Made by a program: the position numbers and the translations under genes. A stretch of DNA of 64,000 nt from Solimonas marina (lineage in GTDB: Bacteria > Pseudomonadota > Gammaproteobacteria > Nevskiales > Nevskiaceae), in the NCBI RefSeq assembly GCF_012241385.1, contig NZ_JAAVXB010000004.1, positions 248,001 through 312,000 of the forward strand. The letters run 5' to 3'. The notes under the pieces are model-generated. The model ran no database searches. It saw nothing but the letters and a program-made list of their open reading frames with translations, and was not told where the DNA came from. This document shows, one piece after another, positions 49,397-57,957 of the stretch; position 1 is the stretch's first letter; each line of letters starts with the position of its first letter.

Positions 49397-49406
49397 GTGC
49401 CTGGAC

Positions 49407-51038
49407 TCAGGTGACGACGTCGGGGGTTTGGCGACCGGTCAGCTCGGCGATGCGGGCGACGCGCGCGATCGCAGCCGCCAGCGGCGCGACGGCGTCGTCC
49501 GTCTTCCAGTGCAGGCTCGAGCTGTCACGCGCGTAGCGCTCCAGATAAACGCGCAGTGTCGCACCCTTGGTGCCGGTGCCTGACAGGCGCAGCACGACGC
49601 GAGCGTCGTCGCCGCAGACGATGCGCAGGCCCTGCGCCGTGGCGAGGCTGCCGTCGGTCTTGTCGCGATAGCTGAATTCGTCGGCCAGCGTCACCGCATG
49701 GCCCGCAAAGTCCTGGCCCGGCAGCGACGGCAGCGCGCCGGCCACGGCTTGCATGACGGCCTCGGCCTGCGCTGCGCCGAGCTCCTCGTAGTCATGGCGC
49801 GCAAAGTAGTGACGGCCGAATTGCGCCCAATGCGCATCGGCGATTTCGCGCACGGACTTGCCGGTGGCGGCCAGGACATTGGCCCAGGCCAGCACCGCCC
49901 AGACGCCATCCTTCTCGCGCGTGTGTGCGGAGCTGGTGCCGAAGCTTTCCTCGCCGCAGATCGTTACTTCGCCGGCGTCGAGCAGGTTGCAGAAGAATTT
50001 CCAGCCGGTCGGCGTTTCGTACAGCGGTACGTTCAGCGCCTTGGCGACCTGGTCGGCGGCGCGACAGGTCGGCATCGAGCGGGCAATGCCTTTGACGCCG
50101 TCGCGATAGCCGGGCAGTCGCTGCAGGTTGGCGGCGAGCATGGCCAGCGAGTCGCCCGGCGAAATGAACAGGCCGCGGCCGAGGATCATGTTGCGATCGC
50201 CGTCACCGTCGCTGGCGGCGATCAGGTCCGGCGCGTCTTCCTCGAATGCCAGATCGGCGAGGTGCTTGGCGTAGATCAGATTCGGGTCGGGGTGCCCACC
50301 GCCGAAGTCCTCGAGCGGCACGGCGTTCATCACGCTGCCGTCGGCAGCGCCGAGCATCTCGACGAAGATGCGCTGCGCGTACGGGCCGGTGACCGCGTGC
50401 ATGGCGTCGAAGCGCAGCCGTCCGCCGTGGCGGATCCACTCGCGAATGCGGTCGAAGTCGAACAGCGACTGCATGAGCTTGGCGTAGTCGTCGACGCCGT
50501 CGACGATTTCGACGACGGTGTCGCCGATGGTTTGCTCGCCGCGCCGGTCGATGTCAATGCTGCCACCGTCGAACACACGGTAGCGGCTGATGGTCTTGCT
50601 ATGTTCGTAGAGGCGCGAGGTCAGGCCTTCGGTAGCCTGGCCGCCGCCGGCAACGTTGAACTTGATGCCGAAGTCGCCGTCCGGGCCGGCCGGATTGTGG
50701 CTGGCGGTCAACAGCAGCCCGCCGGCGGCATCACGCACGCGGATCAGATTCGACGCCGCCGGCGTCGATAGCAGGCCGCCCTGGCCGATGACGACGCGCG
50801 CCACGCCGTTGGCGGCGGCCATCGCCACTGCGGTCTGGATCGCCGCACGGTTGTGATAGCGGCCATCGCCCCCAATAACCAGCGTGCGGCCCTTGAGCTC
50901 GGGCACGCAGTCGAAGATCGACTGCAGATAGTTCTCGAGATAGTGCGGCTGCTGGAAGACCGCGACCTTCTTGCGCAGACCGGCGGTGCCGGACTTCTGG
51001 TCGAGGTAGGGTTTGGTGGGGAGTTCGCGTATCGTCAT
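49407..51038 (-). CDS. pgm: Alpha-D-glucose phosphate-specific phosphoglucomutase
   Basis: 543-aa cytosolic enzyme interconverting glucose-1-phosphate and glucose-6-phosphate. The four domain signatures are the phosphoserine loop LTASHNPAGPDGDFGIK, the Mg loop ASDGDGDRNMI, the sugar-binding ICGEESFGTSSAHTREKDG and the phosphate-binding RLSGTGTKGATLRVY. It opens with KPYLDQKSGTAGLRKK. These features match the PGM1-like (eukaryote-type) branch rather than the ManB/AlgC branch. It lies 10 bases upstream of the hybrid kinase gene, with which it may be co-transcribed. Confidence 0.95.
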   Translation of the reverse strand: MTIRELPTKPYLDQKSGTAGLRKKVAVFQQPHYLENYLQSIFDCVPELKGRTLVIGGDGRYHNRAAIQTAVAMAAANGVARVVIGQGGLLSTPAASNLIRVRDAAGGLLLTASHNPAGPDGDFGIKFNVAGGGQATEGLTSRLYEHSKTISRYRVFDGGSIDIDRRGEQTIGDTVVEIVDGVDDYAKLMQSLFDFDRIREWIRHGGRLRFDAMHAVTGPYAQRIFVEMLGAADGSVMNAVPLEDFGGGHPDPNLIYAKHLADLAFEEDAPDLIAASDGDGDRNMILGRGLFISPGDSLAMLAANLQRLPGYRDGVKGIARSMPTCRAADQVAKALNVPLYETPTGWKFFCNLLDAGEVTICGEESFGTSSAHTREKDGVWAVLAWANVLAATGKSVREIADAHWAQFGRHYFARHDYEELGAAQAEAVMQAVAGALPSLPGQDFAGHAVTLADEFSYRDKTDGSLATAQGLRIVCGDDARVVLRLSGTGTKGATLRVYLERYARDSSSLHWKTDDAVAPLAAAIARVARIAELTGRQTPDVVT

Positions 51039-51093
51039 CTTGTCGTTATCGACGTCGTTTTGCTGAAGTTGACCGGTATCTTATAGTTCACAC

Positions 51094-51576
51094 ATGCAGG
51101 CTACTACGGACCTTTGCCCGTGCTGCGGCAAACCGCGGCATATCGCACATCTGCTCGAACTCTACGAGCGGAACTACCGCATGCTGCTGCGCTTGCTGCC
51201 GTTGTTGGACCGGCATGCGCCGAAGCAGCGCTCGGTATCGCATACCGAGCATGACTGCCCGCTGCATCTGGAAGTGGTGGAGCGCGATCGCTACACGCAG
51301 ACCCTGCGTCTGACCTACGAATTCACCGACGACGGCGGCGTGCGGCGCCAGCCGGATCTGTGGGTGCGGCTTTACCAGGACGCCGCCGTCGCCGAAGCGC
51401 TGCAATGCAGTCAGCGGCCGCCGTGGGACGCCGCCGACGATGCCGACCCTGCGGCGCATGCGTTTTTGTCGGCACAGTGGCGGCGCAATCTGCTGCTGCA
51501 CAAGTGGCTGGATTACCTGCTCGATCGCGGTCACGCCTTCGGCGCGGCACCGACGCTGGAAGCGCTGCCGGCCTGA
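51094..51576 (+). CDS. DUF1249 (YqiB-like) family protein
   Basis: 160 aa. The core HLLELYERNYRMLLRLLP, then a beta-rich stretch and PDLWVRLYQDAAVAEAL, is the DUF1249 pattern. An N-terminal CPCCGK could be half of a metal site. The function of the family is unknown; it commonly sits near nudF and cpdA in enterobacteria, neither of which is here. Possible partners are not evident. Confidence 0.85.
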   Translation: MQATTDLCPCCGKPRHIAHLLELYERNYRMLLRLLPLLDRHAPKQRSVSHTEHDCPLHLEVVERDRYTQTLRLTYEFTDDGGVRRQPDLWVRLYQDAAVAEALQCSQRPPWDAADDADPAAHAFLSAQWRRNLLLHKWLDYLLDRGHAFGAAPTLEALPA

Positions 51577-51604
51577 CGCCACGTCCCCGGCGCTGCGGTG
51601 TCTG

Positions 51605-52102
51605 TCAGTCGCGCAGCCGTTTCGGAAATTCGTAGCTGAGCAATTCGCCGCGACCGTCGCAGGCGGTCTCCCAGCGCTTGCCCGGCAATTCCAGGTGAAC
51701 GACCGCGCAGGTCGGCAGGTCGGCGAACGGGCAGTCCGCCAGCGACGCCGCCAGCTCGCTGAGTCCCGGGTTGTGGCCGAACAGCATCACGTGCGGGCTA
51801 CGGTCGTCGAAATCGCGAATCAGCCGCAGCAGCGCCGCCAGCGTCGCTTCATAGATGCGTGGCTGGATGGCGATCTGTTCGTGTTCGATGCCGAGCCGAT
51901 CGGCGAATGCCTGAGCGGTTGTCAGCGCACGCACGGCCGGGCTGCTGACGATGCGGTCAGGGACGCCGGTGGCATTGCGCGCCCACGCCGCCATCAGCGG
52001 CGCATCGCGCTGACCACGCTCATTGAGCGGACGTTCGAAATCGCTGAGGTCGGGGTGGTCCCAGGAAGACTTGGCGTGACGGACGATGGTGAGCAGGCGC
52101 AT
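51605..52102 (-). CDS. sixA: SixA-like phosphohistidine phosphatase
   Basis: 165 aa from ATG 52102 (an ATG 18 bases upstream is also in frame). The histidine phosphatase fold begins with LTIVRHAKSSWDHPDLSDFERPLNERG, with the RHG-type catalytic His, and has the second His in LFGHNPGLSELA. SSPAVRALTTAQAFA is the typical following motif. SixA removes phosphate from phosphohistidine of phosphorelay or PTS proteins. A hybrid kinase is encoded nearby, but I see no direct link. Confidence 0.88.
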   Translation of the reverse strand: MRLLTIVRHAKSSWDHPDLSDFERPLNERGQRDAPLMAAWARNATGVPDRIVSSPAVRALTTAQAFADRLGIEHEQIAIQPRIYEATLAALLRLIRDFDDRSPHVMLFGHNPGLSELAASLADCPFADLPTCAVVHLELPGKRWETACDGRGELLSYEFPKRLRD

Positions 52103-52196
52103 GTGTGCAGTATTCCGCATTCGTCGTCACTCGGCATCCCCGTCATGACGATCGGCAGCGCCGGCAACGCTGGACGCGACGTGGTGTGTGACGAAT

Positions 52197-52904
52197 TCAG
52201 GTCGGCAGATAGATGTCGTAGCGCGCCTGACTGCCGTCGAGCTGGAAATTCGGTGGCCGGCCGGCCAGGAACGGCGCATGCGACGGCCGTTTGACGACGA
52301 CGCGGCGCTGCGCGACGGCCAGCGCCGGCGCCAGCAGTGCATCGGCATCCGGATCGCCATCGGTCAGCTCACGCAGGATCTGCATTTCCTTTTGCGGCAG
52401 CGCCTGCTTGCCGCGGTGCGGGTACATCGGATCGAGGTGGACGACGTCCCAACGGCGCGTGGTATCGCGCATGAAGCTCGCGGCGTCGCCGGCCACGACC
52501 TCGATGCGTGCGGCGACCGCGGCGTGGTCGGCCTGATCGGCGGCGCGCGCGTGGGCGTCGGCCAGCAGTGCGGCGAACAGCGGCTGACGTTCGAGCATGG
52601 TCACGCTGGCGCCGAGCGCGGCCAGCACGTAGCCGTCGCGGCCGAGGCCGGCCGTGGCATCGAGCACGCTCAGGTCGGCCTGCTTGTGCAGGCCGATGGC
52701 GCGTGCCAGCAACTGCCGTCGGCCGCCGGCCACGCGGCGGCGGATGTCGGGCGCGGTCCAGTCGCAGCGGATCGGCCGGAAATCCGGGTGGTGGTGAGCG
52801 TGCAGGGTCAGGCCGTCGGCGCCGGATTCGAGCGCAAACGAAAAGCCCCGGGCAGTGCCCGGGGCCGGAGTCGAACGTACGTCTGGGTCAGAGCTTGCTG
52901 GCAT
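52197..52904 (-). CDS. rsmJ: 16S rRNA (guanine1516-N2)-methyltransferase RsmJ
   Basis: 235 aa as drawn from ATG 52904. SAM-binding LDATAGLGRDGYVLAALG and the family-specific LDPMYPHRGKQALPQKEMQIL identify RsmJ, which methylates G1516 of 16S rRNA. Homology to E. coli RsmJ begins only near FSFALESG. A terminator-like hairpin after the upstream SCP2 gene lies inside the first 20 codons, so the true start may be a non-ATG codon further in. I see no ATG downstream in the N-terminal part. The drawn start overlaps the SCP2 stop by 17 bases. Confidence 0.9.
   Translation of the reverse strand: MPASSDPDVRSTPAPGTARGFSFALESGADGLTLHAHHHPDFRPIRCDWTAPDIRRRVAGGRRQLLARAIGLHKQADLSVLDATAGLGRDGYVLAALGASVTMLERQPLFAALLADAHARAADQADHAAVAARIEVVAGDAASFMRDTTRRWDVVHLDPMYPHRGKQALPQKEMQILRELTDGDPDADALLAPALAVAQRRVVVKRPSHAPFLAGRPPNFQLDGSQARYDIYLPT
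52841..52865 (-). terminator. Terminator-like hairpin after the SCP2 gene, inside the rsmJ 5' end
   Basis: A 10-bp stem GCCCCGGGCA with its complement is followed on the minus strand by TTTTCGTTT. It lies 23 bases after the SCP2 stop but within the open frame of rsmJ if that gene uses ATG 52904. Confidence 0.75.
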
Positions 52905-53202
52905 CGAAGATCGACGCGATGCGCTGGGCGAGCATCAGGTCGCCGTCGACCTGCAGCTTGCCGGTCATGAACGCGGTCATGCCGTTGAGGTCGCCTTTGA
53001 GCAGCGCGACCATGTCGTCGTCTTCCATGGTGATGGCAACGTCGGCGTCGGCCGCCGTGCCGTCGACGAGCTGGCAGCTGCCGTCCTTGATCACGGCGTG
53101 CATCGGCGTCGAGCAGTTGAACTGCAGCGTGCAGTCCATGCCGCTGGCTTCGGACGGGTTGAATGCAGCGGGCAGCTTCTTGAGCAGATCGGCGGCGGAC
53201 AT
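52888..53202 (-). CDS. SCP2 sterol-carrier-domain protein
   Basis: 104 aa from ATG 53202, with GGAG 8-9 bases upstream. The single SCP2 domain is seen in FNCSTPMHAVIKDGSCQLVDG, the DVAITMEDDDMVALLKGDLNGMTAFMTGKLQVDGDLMLAQRI stretch being the hallmark. Such proteins bind fatty acyl or other lipids in a hydrophobic tunnel. Two thioesterase genes upstream in the same direction could share an acyl-lipid role, though a 90-base gap separates them. Confidence 0.9.
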   Translation of the reverse strand: MSAADLLKKLPAAFNPSEASGMDCTLQFNCSTPMHAVIKDGSCQLVDGTAADADVAITMEDDDMVALLKGDLNGMTAFMTGKLQVDGDLMLAQRIASIFDASKL

Positions 53203-53291
53203 CTGACGCTCTCCAAAATGTAGTGAGTCGGCATCGTACGCGCGGATCGAGGCGCCGGACAAGCCGGGGACGGAGGAGGCGAAAGTGGCGC

Positions 53292-53567
53292 CTATCGGCT
53301 CTGCAAGGCCTGCAGGACGGCCGCGCCAGCCGCCGGTGCCAGCAGGATCGCCTTGACGCTGTGAGGGTAGAGACGCTGGTTCTGGCGCAAGGCGGTGACC
53401 GCCGCAGCGTCGTGCTGGCTGTCGAGCACCGCGTAGTCGCGGCCCTCGTGCCAGCTGTCGGCCAGACGCTTGAAGACGCGAAATGCGCTGCCCTTGGGCA
53501 GGCAGGCCTCGTCGTCGAGCTCGCGCAGGGTCAGCCAGCCCTGTGCGTCGTCGGGGGCTGCACTCAT
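53292..53567 (-). CDS. Small conserved-looking protein of unknown function
   Basis: 91 aa from ATG 53567, overlapping the preceding thioesterase stop by ATGA, which argues for a real, translated gene. I do not recognise the family. The sequence starts acidic (SAAPDDAQGWLTLRELDDEACLPKGSAFRVFKRL), contains a basic middle and ends in an Ala-rich helix (AILLAPAAGAAVLQAL). There is no signal peptide or membrane helix. It is probably co-expressed with the two hotdog thioesterases. Confidence 0.65.
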   Translation of the reverse strand: MSAAPDDAQGWLTLRELDDEACLPKGSAFRVFKRLADSWHEGRDYAVLDSQHDAAAVTALRQNQRLYPHSVKAILLAPAAGAAVLQALQSR

Positions 53568-54007
53568 TCGCTGGTCAGCAGGAAGTGGGCGCGGGCGACG
53601 GCAATCGGCTTGCCGATATCGGTTTGCCAGCAGCGGATCACCGTGTGCGCGACACGATGGCCGAGCCGGGTGATCTCGCAATCGGCGTACAGATCGCCGG
53701 GGCGGCCGGAGAGCAGATAGTCGATGGCAAAGTCGATGCTTTTCGGCACGCGTTCTTCATCGAGCTCGACCAGCAGCTGCAGCAATGCGGTGTTCTCCAT
53801 GAACGCGGCGGTGACGCCGCCGTGCCAGGCGCGCACGCTGGGGTTGCCGACCAGGTTCTCGCGAAACGGCAGGTGCACGCGCAGACGCCCTTCGCCGGGT
53901 TCGGCGCGCATGCCCAGATAGCGGGCGTACGGAATCAGGGCGATCAGCAACGTGTCGTCGTGCTGTTCGCGCATTGCGCGGCGTGCCTCGCTCCAGCGCG
54001 CGCTCAT
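53564..54007 (-). CDS. PaaI-like hotdog-fold thioesterase (second of a pair)
   Basis: 147 aa from ATG 54007, overlapping the first thioesterase stop by ATGA. A hotdog core is visible: AWHGGVTAAFMENTALLQLL forms the long central helix region, with SIDFAIDYLLSGRPGDLYADCEITRLGHRVAHTVIRCW as the sheet. The usual PaaI active-site Asp/Asn-Gly region is replaced by WHGGVTAAFME with Glu. Acyl-CoA thioesterase activity is likely; the substrate is unknown. Confidence 0.85.
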   Translation of the reverse strand: MSARWSEARRAMREQHDDTLLIALIPYARYLGMRAEPGEGRLRVHLPFRENLVGNPSVRAWHGGVTAAFMENTALLQLLVELDEERVPKSIDFAIDYLLSGRPGDLYADCEITRLGHRVAHTVIRCWQTDIGKPIAVARAHFLLTSE

Positions 54008-54480
54008 GAGACGAAGTCCTGCACGCCGTGCGTCGGCATGTCCGGCACGCGGCGTGCGCCGGCGCGCATGAACGCCAGCTGGGCGCTGGCGATCGGCTCG
54101 TGCGGGTCGTGCTGCCAGACCGTGGCGCGGACGAAGGCGATGCTGCGTGCCATGCGCAGGCATTCGGCGCGGCAGTGCAGGTCGGCGCCGAAGAAGGCCG
54201 GGCGCATGTGATCGATGCGCAGGTCCAGCGTCGCGATCGGCTCCGGCTCGCCGGCGCGCGCCAGGGCCGCCAGGCCGCCGGTGCTGTCGACCAGCACGGT
54301 GACGATGCCGGGATTCAGGCGGCCGTTCTCGACGTCGCCGATCCAGTCCTCACGCACCGGCAGGCGCACGGTGACGTATTCGGTCGACAGGGCTTCGACC
54401 ACGAAGCCGCATTCGCGCATGTGCGGCGAATTGTCGATGTAGCGCTCGCGTAGTGCGGCGAAGAATTCGGATTCGTTCAT
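54004..54480 (-). CDS. PaaI-like hotdog-fold thioesterase (first of a pair)
   Basis: 158 aa. Hotdog core: GRLNPGIVTVLVDSTGGLAALA, with the catalytic Asp before STGG, then ATLDLRIDHMRPAFFGADLHCRAECLRMARSIAFVRATVW. It looks related to its overlapping neighbour, and the pair may act as a heteromeric thioesterase. Two tandem, ATGA-coupled hotdog genes suggest duplication followed by divergence. It is divergent from the Nudix gene, 48 bases away. Confidence 0.87.
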   Translation of the reverse strand: MNESEFFAALRERYIDNSPHMRECGFVVEALSTEYVTVRLPVREDWIGDVENGRLNPGIVTVLVDSTGGLAALARAGEPEPIATLDLRIDHMRPAFFGADLHCRAECLRMARSIAFVRATVWQHDPHEPIASAQLAFMRAGARRVPDMPTHGVQDFVS

Positions 54481-54528
54481 GGCTGGGGAATTCTAGGGCG
54501 CCGGGCGTCACTTCGCTAAACTTCGTCT

Positions 54529-55194
54529 ATGGATATCGTCGATACGCGTTCGCAGGACATGGGTCTCGAGCGGCAGCTGCGCGTGGCGCTGGCCGGAACG
54601 CATCTGGAAATGCCGCGCCCGCGCGCGCAGCTGGGGCTGCCGTCGGCGGCGGAGCGGATGTTCGACCGCATGCTGGCCGGCACCGGTGTGCTGCGGCCGG
54701 CGGCGGTGCTGGTACCGGTGATCCGTCACGCCGATCGGCTGTCGGTGTTGCTGACGGTGCGGGCTGCCGGTTTGCGCGCGCACGGCGGGCAGATCGCGTT
54801 TCCGGGCGGTGCGCGTGACGCCGACGATGCGAGCGCCGTCGACAACGCGCTGCGCGAGGCCCAGGAGGAAGTGGGGCTCGACCCGTCCGGCGTCGAGATC
54901 GTCGGCTATCTGAACGATTACCCGACGCTGAGCCGCTTTCTGGTGACGCCGGTGGTCGGTCTCATCGACGGTGCGCCAGCGCTGTCGCCGCATGACGGCG
55001 AGGTCGCCGAAGTCTTCGAGTTGCCCTTCGAGATGCTCGCGGATCGCCAGCGCTTCGAGCGCAAGATCCTGACGCGCGACGGCCTCAACGTGCCGTTTTT
55101 CGAACTGAACTGGCAGCAGTACCGCATCTGGGGCGCGACCGCCGGCATGCTCTGGGAGCTGGCCGGGCGCATGTCCGACAGCGACTGTCTATGA
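54529..55194 (+). CDS. nudL: Nudix hydrolase, CoA pyrophosphatase-like (NudL)
   Basis: 221 aa. The Nudix box is GGARDADDASAVDNALREAQEEVGL (only partly quoted in key residues: GG, ALREAQEEVGL). It is preceded by the UPF0035/NudL signature LLTVRAAGLRAHGGQIAFPGG. It would cleave CoA to phosphopantetheine and 3',5'-ADP using Mg or Mn. It overlaps the MazG-like gene by ATGA, so two nucleotide-cleaning enzymes are coupled. Confidence 0.92.
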   Translation: MDIVDTRSQDMGLERQLRVALAGTHLEMPRPRAQLGLPSAAERMFDRMLAGTGVLRPAAVLVPVIRHADRLSVLLTVRAAGLRAHGGQIAFPGGARDADDASAVDNALREAQEEVGLDPSGVEIVGYLNDYPTLSRFLVTPVVGLIDGAPALSPHDGEVAEVFELPFEMLADRQRFERKILTRDGLNVPFFELNWQQYRIWGATAGMLWELAGRMSDSDCL

Positions 55195-55571
55195 GCGACT
55201 CCGAACAGCCGTTGGCTGGCGCGCACCGCCTGCAACGTGAGGCTGCCGCGTTGGGTTTCGACTGGCGGGAGACCGCCGAGCTGTGGGGCAAGCTCGCCGA
55301 GGAGATCGGCGAACTGCAGGCGGCCGTGTCCGAGGGGCCGGCGCGCATCGAGGACGAGCTGGGCGACCTGCTATTCATGGCCGTCAATCTGGCGCGGCAT
55401 CTGGGGGTCGATGCCAGTGCCGCGCTGGCCGGCGCCAACGCCAAGTTCGCACGGCGCTTCGCGCATGTCTGCGCCGAGCTTGAACGGCTGCCGCCGATCG
55501 GCGATCCTCGACGGATTGTCGAGATGGAAGCGCGCTGGCAAGACGCCAAGCGCGCCGAAAAATCGCGCTGA
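55191..55571 (+). CDS. Single-domain MazG-like nucleotide pyrophosphohydrolase
   Basis: 126 aa. The metal-binding ExxE/ExxD pair is seen as LAEEIGELQAAV and IEDELGDLLFMAVNLARHLGVDASAALAGANAKFARRF. This equals one half (the C-terminal repeat) of E. coli MazG, which has two repeats in about 260 residues. It likely hydrolyses (d)NTPs to monophosphates. Start overlaps nudL by ATGA. Confidence 0.88.
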   Translation: MSDSEQPLAGAHRLQREAAALGFDWRETAELWGKLAEEIGELQAAVSEGPARIEDELGDLLFMAVNLARHLGVDASAALAGANAKFARRFAHVCAELERLPPIGDPRRIVEMEARWQDAKRAEKSR

Positions 55572-55622
55572 AAATCGAATAGGCCGCCAGCATGGGCGGC
55601 GGCTCCGGGGGGAGGAACTCAC

Positions 55623-56570
55623 ATGATGCGTATCGGCGTCGTCGTCGACTCGGCCTGCGATCTACCGGCGGACTACATCGACCGGCACAACATCCAGATT
55701 CTGCCGATCACGATCCATCTCGGCGGCCAGGATCTGGTCGACGCCCGCGATCCGAACGAGACGCTGCGCTTTTATCGCGAGCATCTTGGCGCCAAGGGCG
55801 ACGCTGGCTCGTCGCCGTTCGCGGTCGAGCAGATTCGCGACGTGTTTCTCGACAAGCTGGTGCTCGACTACGACTTCGTGTTCTGTCTGACGATCGCCAG
55901 CAGCCGCAGCCCGATCCACGCCAATGCGACGCAGGCGTCGTTCGCGATTCTGTCCGGCTACAAACCGATCCGCGCGCAGGCCGGCATCGCCGGGCCGTTC
56001 TCGTTGCGCGTGATCGATACGCAGAACCTGTTCGTCGCACAGGCGATCAGCACCGCCGAAGTGGTACGCATGATCGAGTCCGGCGTGCAGAACCCGAACA
56101 AGATTCGCGAGCGCGCCGAATTCATCGTGCAGAACAGCTATGGCTACATGGTGCCGCGCGATCTGCATTACCTGCGCGTGCGCGGCCAGAAGAAGGGCGA
56201 CCGCAGCGTCGGCTGGGTCGGCGCGGCGCTCGGCACCATGCTCGACATCAAGCCGATCGTGCGCGGTTACCGCAACGAGACCGGCCCGGTGGCCAAGCTG
56301 CGCCACTTCGACGATGCCTGCGCGCGCCTGTTCGCCTACGCCGGACGCCGCGTCATCGCTGGCTTGCTGACGCCGACGCTGGGCCTGTGCTACGGCGGCG
56401 AGCTCGACGAAATGCGCGGCCTGCCGGGGTATGCGGCGCTGATCGCGCTGTGTCAGGAGCGCGGCATCGAGGTCATCGAGAGCGTCATGAGCATGACCGG
56501 CGGCATCAACGTCGGCGAGGGTGCGCTGGGCCTGGCCTTCGCCGCCGACCCGCACGATCTCGATCTGTAA
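55623..56570 (+). CDS. DegV family fatty-acid-binding protein
   Basis: 315 aa, with GGGGGGAGG about 8 bases before ATG 55623. N-terminal VVDSACDLPADYI and TIASSRSPIHANATQASFAIL are the DegV lipid-binding motifs. In Firmicutes the paralogues (FakB) present fatty acids to the kinase FakA. No FakA-like (DAK) gene is in this window, so its partner is unknown here. It is longer than typical DegV (about 280) by an internal segment near 160-190 (RGQKKGDRSVGWVGAALG). Confidence 0.88.
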   Translation: MMRIGVVVDSACDLPADYIDRHNIQILPITIHLGGQDLVDARDPNETLRFYREHLGAKGDAGSSPFAVEQIRDVFLDKLVLDYDFVFCLTIASSRSPIHANATQASFAILSGYKPIRAQAGIAGPFSLRVIDTQNLFVAQAISTAEVVRMIESGVQNPNKIRERAEFIVQNSYGYMVPRDLHYLRVRGQKKGDRSVGWVGAALGTMLDIKPIVRGYRNETGPVAKLRHFDDACARLFAYAGRRVIAGLLTPTLGLCYGGELDEMRGLPGYAALIALCQERGIEVIESVMSMTGGINVGEGALGLAFAADPHDLDL

Positions 56571-56670
56571 TGGCTGGAAAAGCCTCGCCCGCGTGCGAGG
56601 CACAAGGTGCCGTGGCGGCGGATAGGTTCTAAGCTATGCGCCCTTTTTTCCAGCAAGCGACACCACGGTC

Positions 56671-57462
56671 ATGAGTTCTGAGCCCCGCATCGCCATTTTC
56701 GGCGCCACCGGCCGCATGGGCCAGGCGATCGCCACCGCCGTTGCCGCGTCGTCGCAGGTCGTGCTGGGCGCCGCCTTCGAGCGCGACGGTCACGCGGCGG
56801 TCGGTCGCCCGCTCGGTGAGACCGCCGTCATCGTGTCGCCCGATCCGCGCGCGGCGACCGGCGCGTTCGACGTGCTGATCGACTTCACACGGCCGGAAGG
56901 CACGCTGGCGGCGCTCGACATCTGCGTCGCCGAGCGCAAGTGCATGGTGATCGGCACGACCGGCTTCAGCGCCGAGCAGAAGATGCGGATCGAGGCGGCC
57001 GCACGGCAGATTCCCATCGTTATGGCCGGCAACTTCAGCATCGGCGTCAATCTGTGCCTGAAGCTGCTCGAGGACGCGGCGCGCGCGCTTGGCGAGGACT
57101 TCGACGTCGAGATCGTCGAGGCACACCACAAGCACAAGGTCGACGCGCCGAGCGGCACGGCGCTGATGATGGGCGAGGCGGTGGCGCGCGGCGTCGGGCG
57201 CACGCTCGACGACGTCGCGGTGTTCGAGCGCCACGGCCACACCGGCGCGCGGCCGCGCGGGGCGATCGGCTTTCAGGCTATTCGTGGCGGCGACGTGGTC
57301 GGCGATCACACGGTGATGTTCCTTGGCGACGGCGAGCGGGTCGAGATCACGCACAAGGCGTCGAACCGCATGAACTTCGCCAACGGCGCCGTGCGTGCCG
57401 CGGCCTGGCTGGCGGGGCGCCCGGCCGGGCTCTACAGCATGCGCGATGTACTGGGCGGATGA
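56671..57462 (+). CDS. dapB: 4-hydroxy-tetrahydrodipicolinate reductase
   Basis: 263-aa lysine/diaminopimelate pathway enzyme. NAD(P)-binding [15 protein letters not shown] at the start, [11 protein letters not shown], and the catalytic/substrate signature [16 protein letters not shown] are diagnostic. It reduces hydroxy-tetrahydrodipicolinate to tetrahydrodipicolinate. Its stop overlaps the GNAT gene by ATGA. In many gammaproteobacteria dapB is followed by carA; that order is not kept here. Confidence 0.97.
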   Translation: MSSEPRIAIFGATGRMGQAIATAVAASSQVVLGAAFERDGHAAVGRPLGETAVIVSPDPRAATGAFDVLIDFTRPEGTLAALDICVAERKCMVIGTTGFSAEQKMRIEAAARQIPIVMAGNFSIGVNLCLKLLEDAARALGEDFDVEIVEAHHKHKVDAPSGTALMMGEAVARGVGRTLDDVAVFERHGHTGARPRGAIGFQAIRGGDVVGDHTVMFLGDGERVEITHKASNRMNFANGAVRAAAWLAGRPAGLYSMRDVLGG

Positions 57463-57944
57463 GCGCCATTGTCCTGCGCCCGGCGGCGCCGGCCGACGCG
57501 CCGCTCCTGCTGTCGCTGATCCGCGCGCTGGCCGACTACGAAAAGCTCACGCACGAGGTCGTCGCCACCGAGGATGCGCTGCGCGAGCACCTGTTCGGTG
57601 CGCGGCCCTATGCCGAGGCGCTGATCGCCGAGCATGACGGCGAAGCGGCCGGTTTCGCGCTGTTCTTTCACAACTACTCGACCTTTCTCGCGCAGCCGGG
57701 CCTGTATCTCGAAGACCTGTTCGTCAAACCCGAGCATCGCGGCCGCGGCATCGGCAAGCGCCTGTTGATCGAACTGGCGCGGCTCGCCACCGAGCGCGGC
57801 TGCGGCCGCTTCGAGTGGACCGTGCTGGACTGGAACGAGCCGGCGATCCGCTTCTACGAAAGCCTCGGCGCCGAACTCAAGCGCGAATGGATCATCAATC
57901 GCGTCAGCGGCGCGGCGCTGCGCGCGCTCGCCGGCCGCGAGTAG
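57459..57944 (+). CDS. GNAT family N-acetyltransferase
   Basis: 161 aa from ATG 57459, overlapping dapB. The acetyl-CoA-binding motif is [27 protein letters not shown] with R-G-x-[22 protein letters not shown] is the C-terminal GNAT block. It resembles diamine/thialysine N-acetyltransferases (SAT-like) by the EDLFV and [16 protein letters not shown] segments. The substrate is not established; coupling to dapB may be coincidental. Confidence 0.88.
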   Translation: MSAIVLRPAAPADAPLLLSLIRALADYEKLTHEVVATEDALREHLFGARPYAEALIAEHDGEAAGFALFFHNYSTFLAQPGLYLEDLFVKPEHRGRGIGKRLLIELARLATERGCGRFEWTVLDWNEPAIRFYESLGAELKREWIINRVSGAALRALAGRE

Positions 57945-57957
57945 TCGCGCTGCCCGC

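Noticed and set aside
56582-56601. A GC hairpin (GCCTCGC/GCGAGGC) between degV and dapB as a terminator
   Set aside because: On the plus strand it has no T-run; the T-tract is on the minus strand where no gene ends. The stem is short and may be chance.
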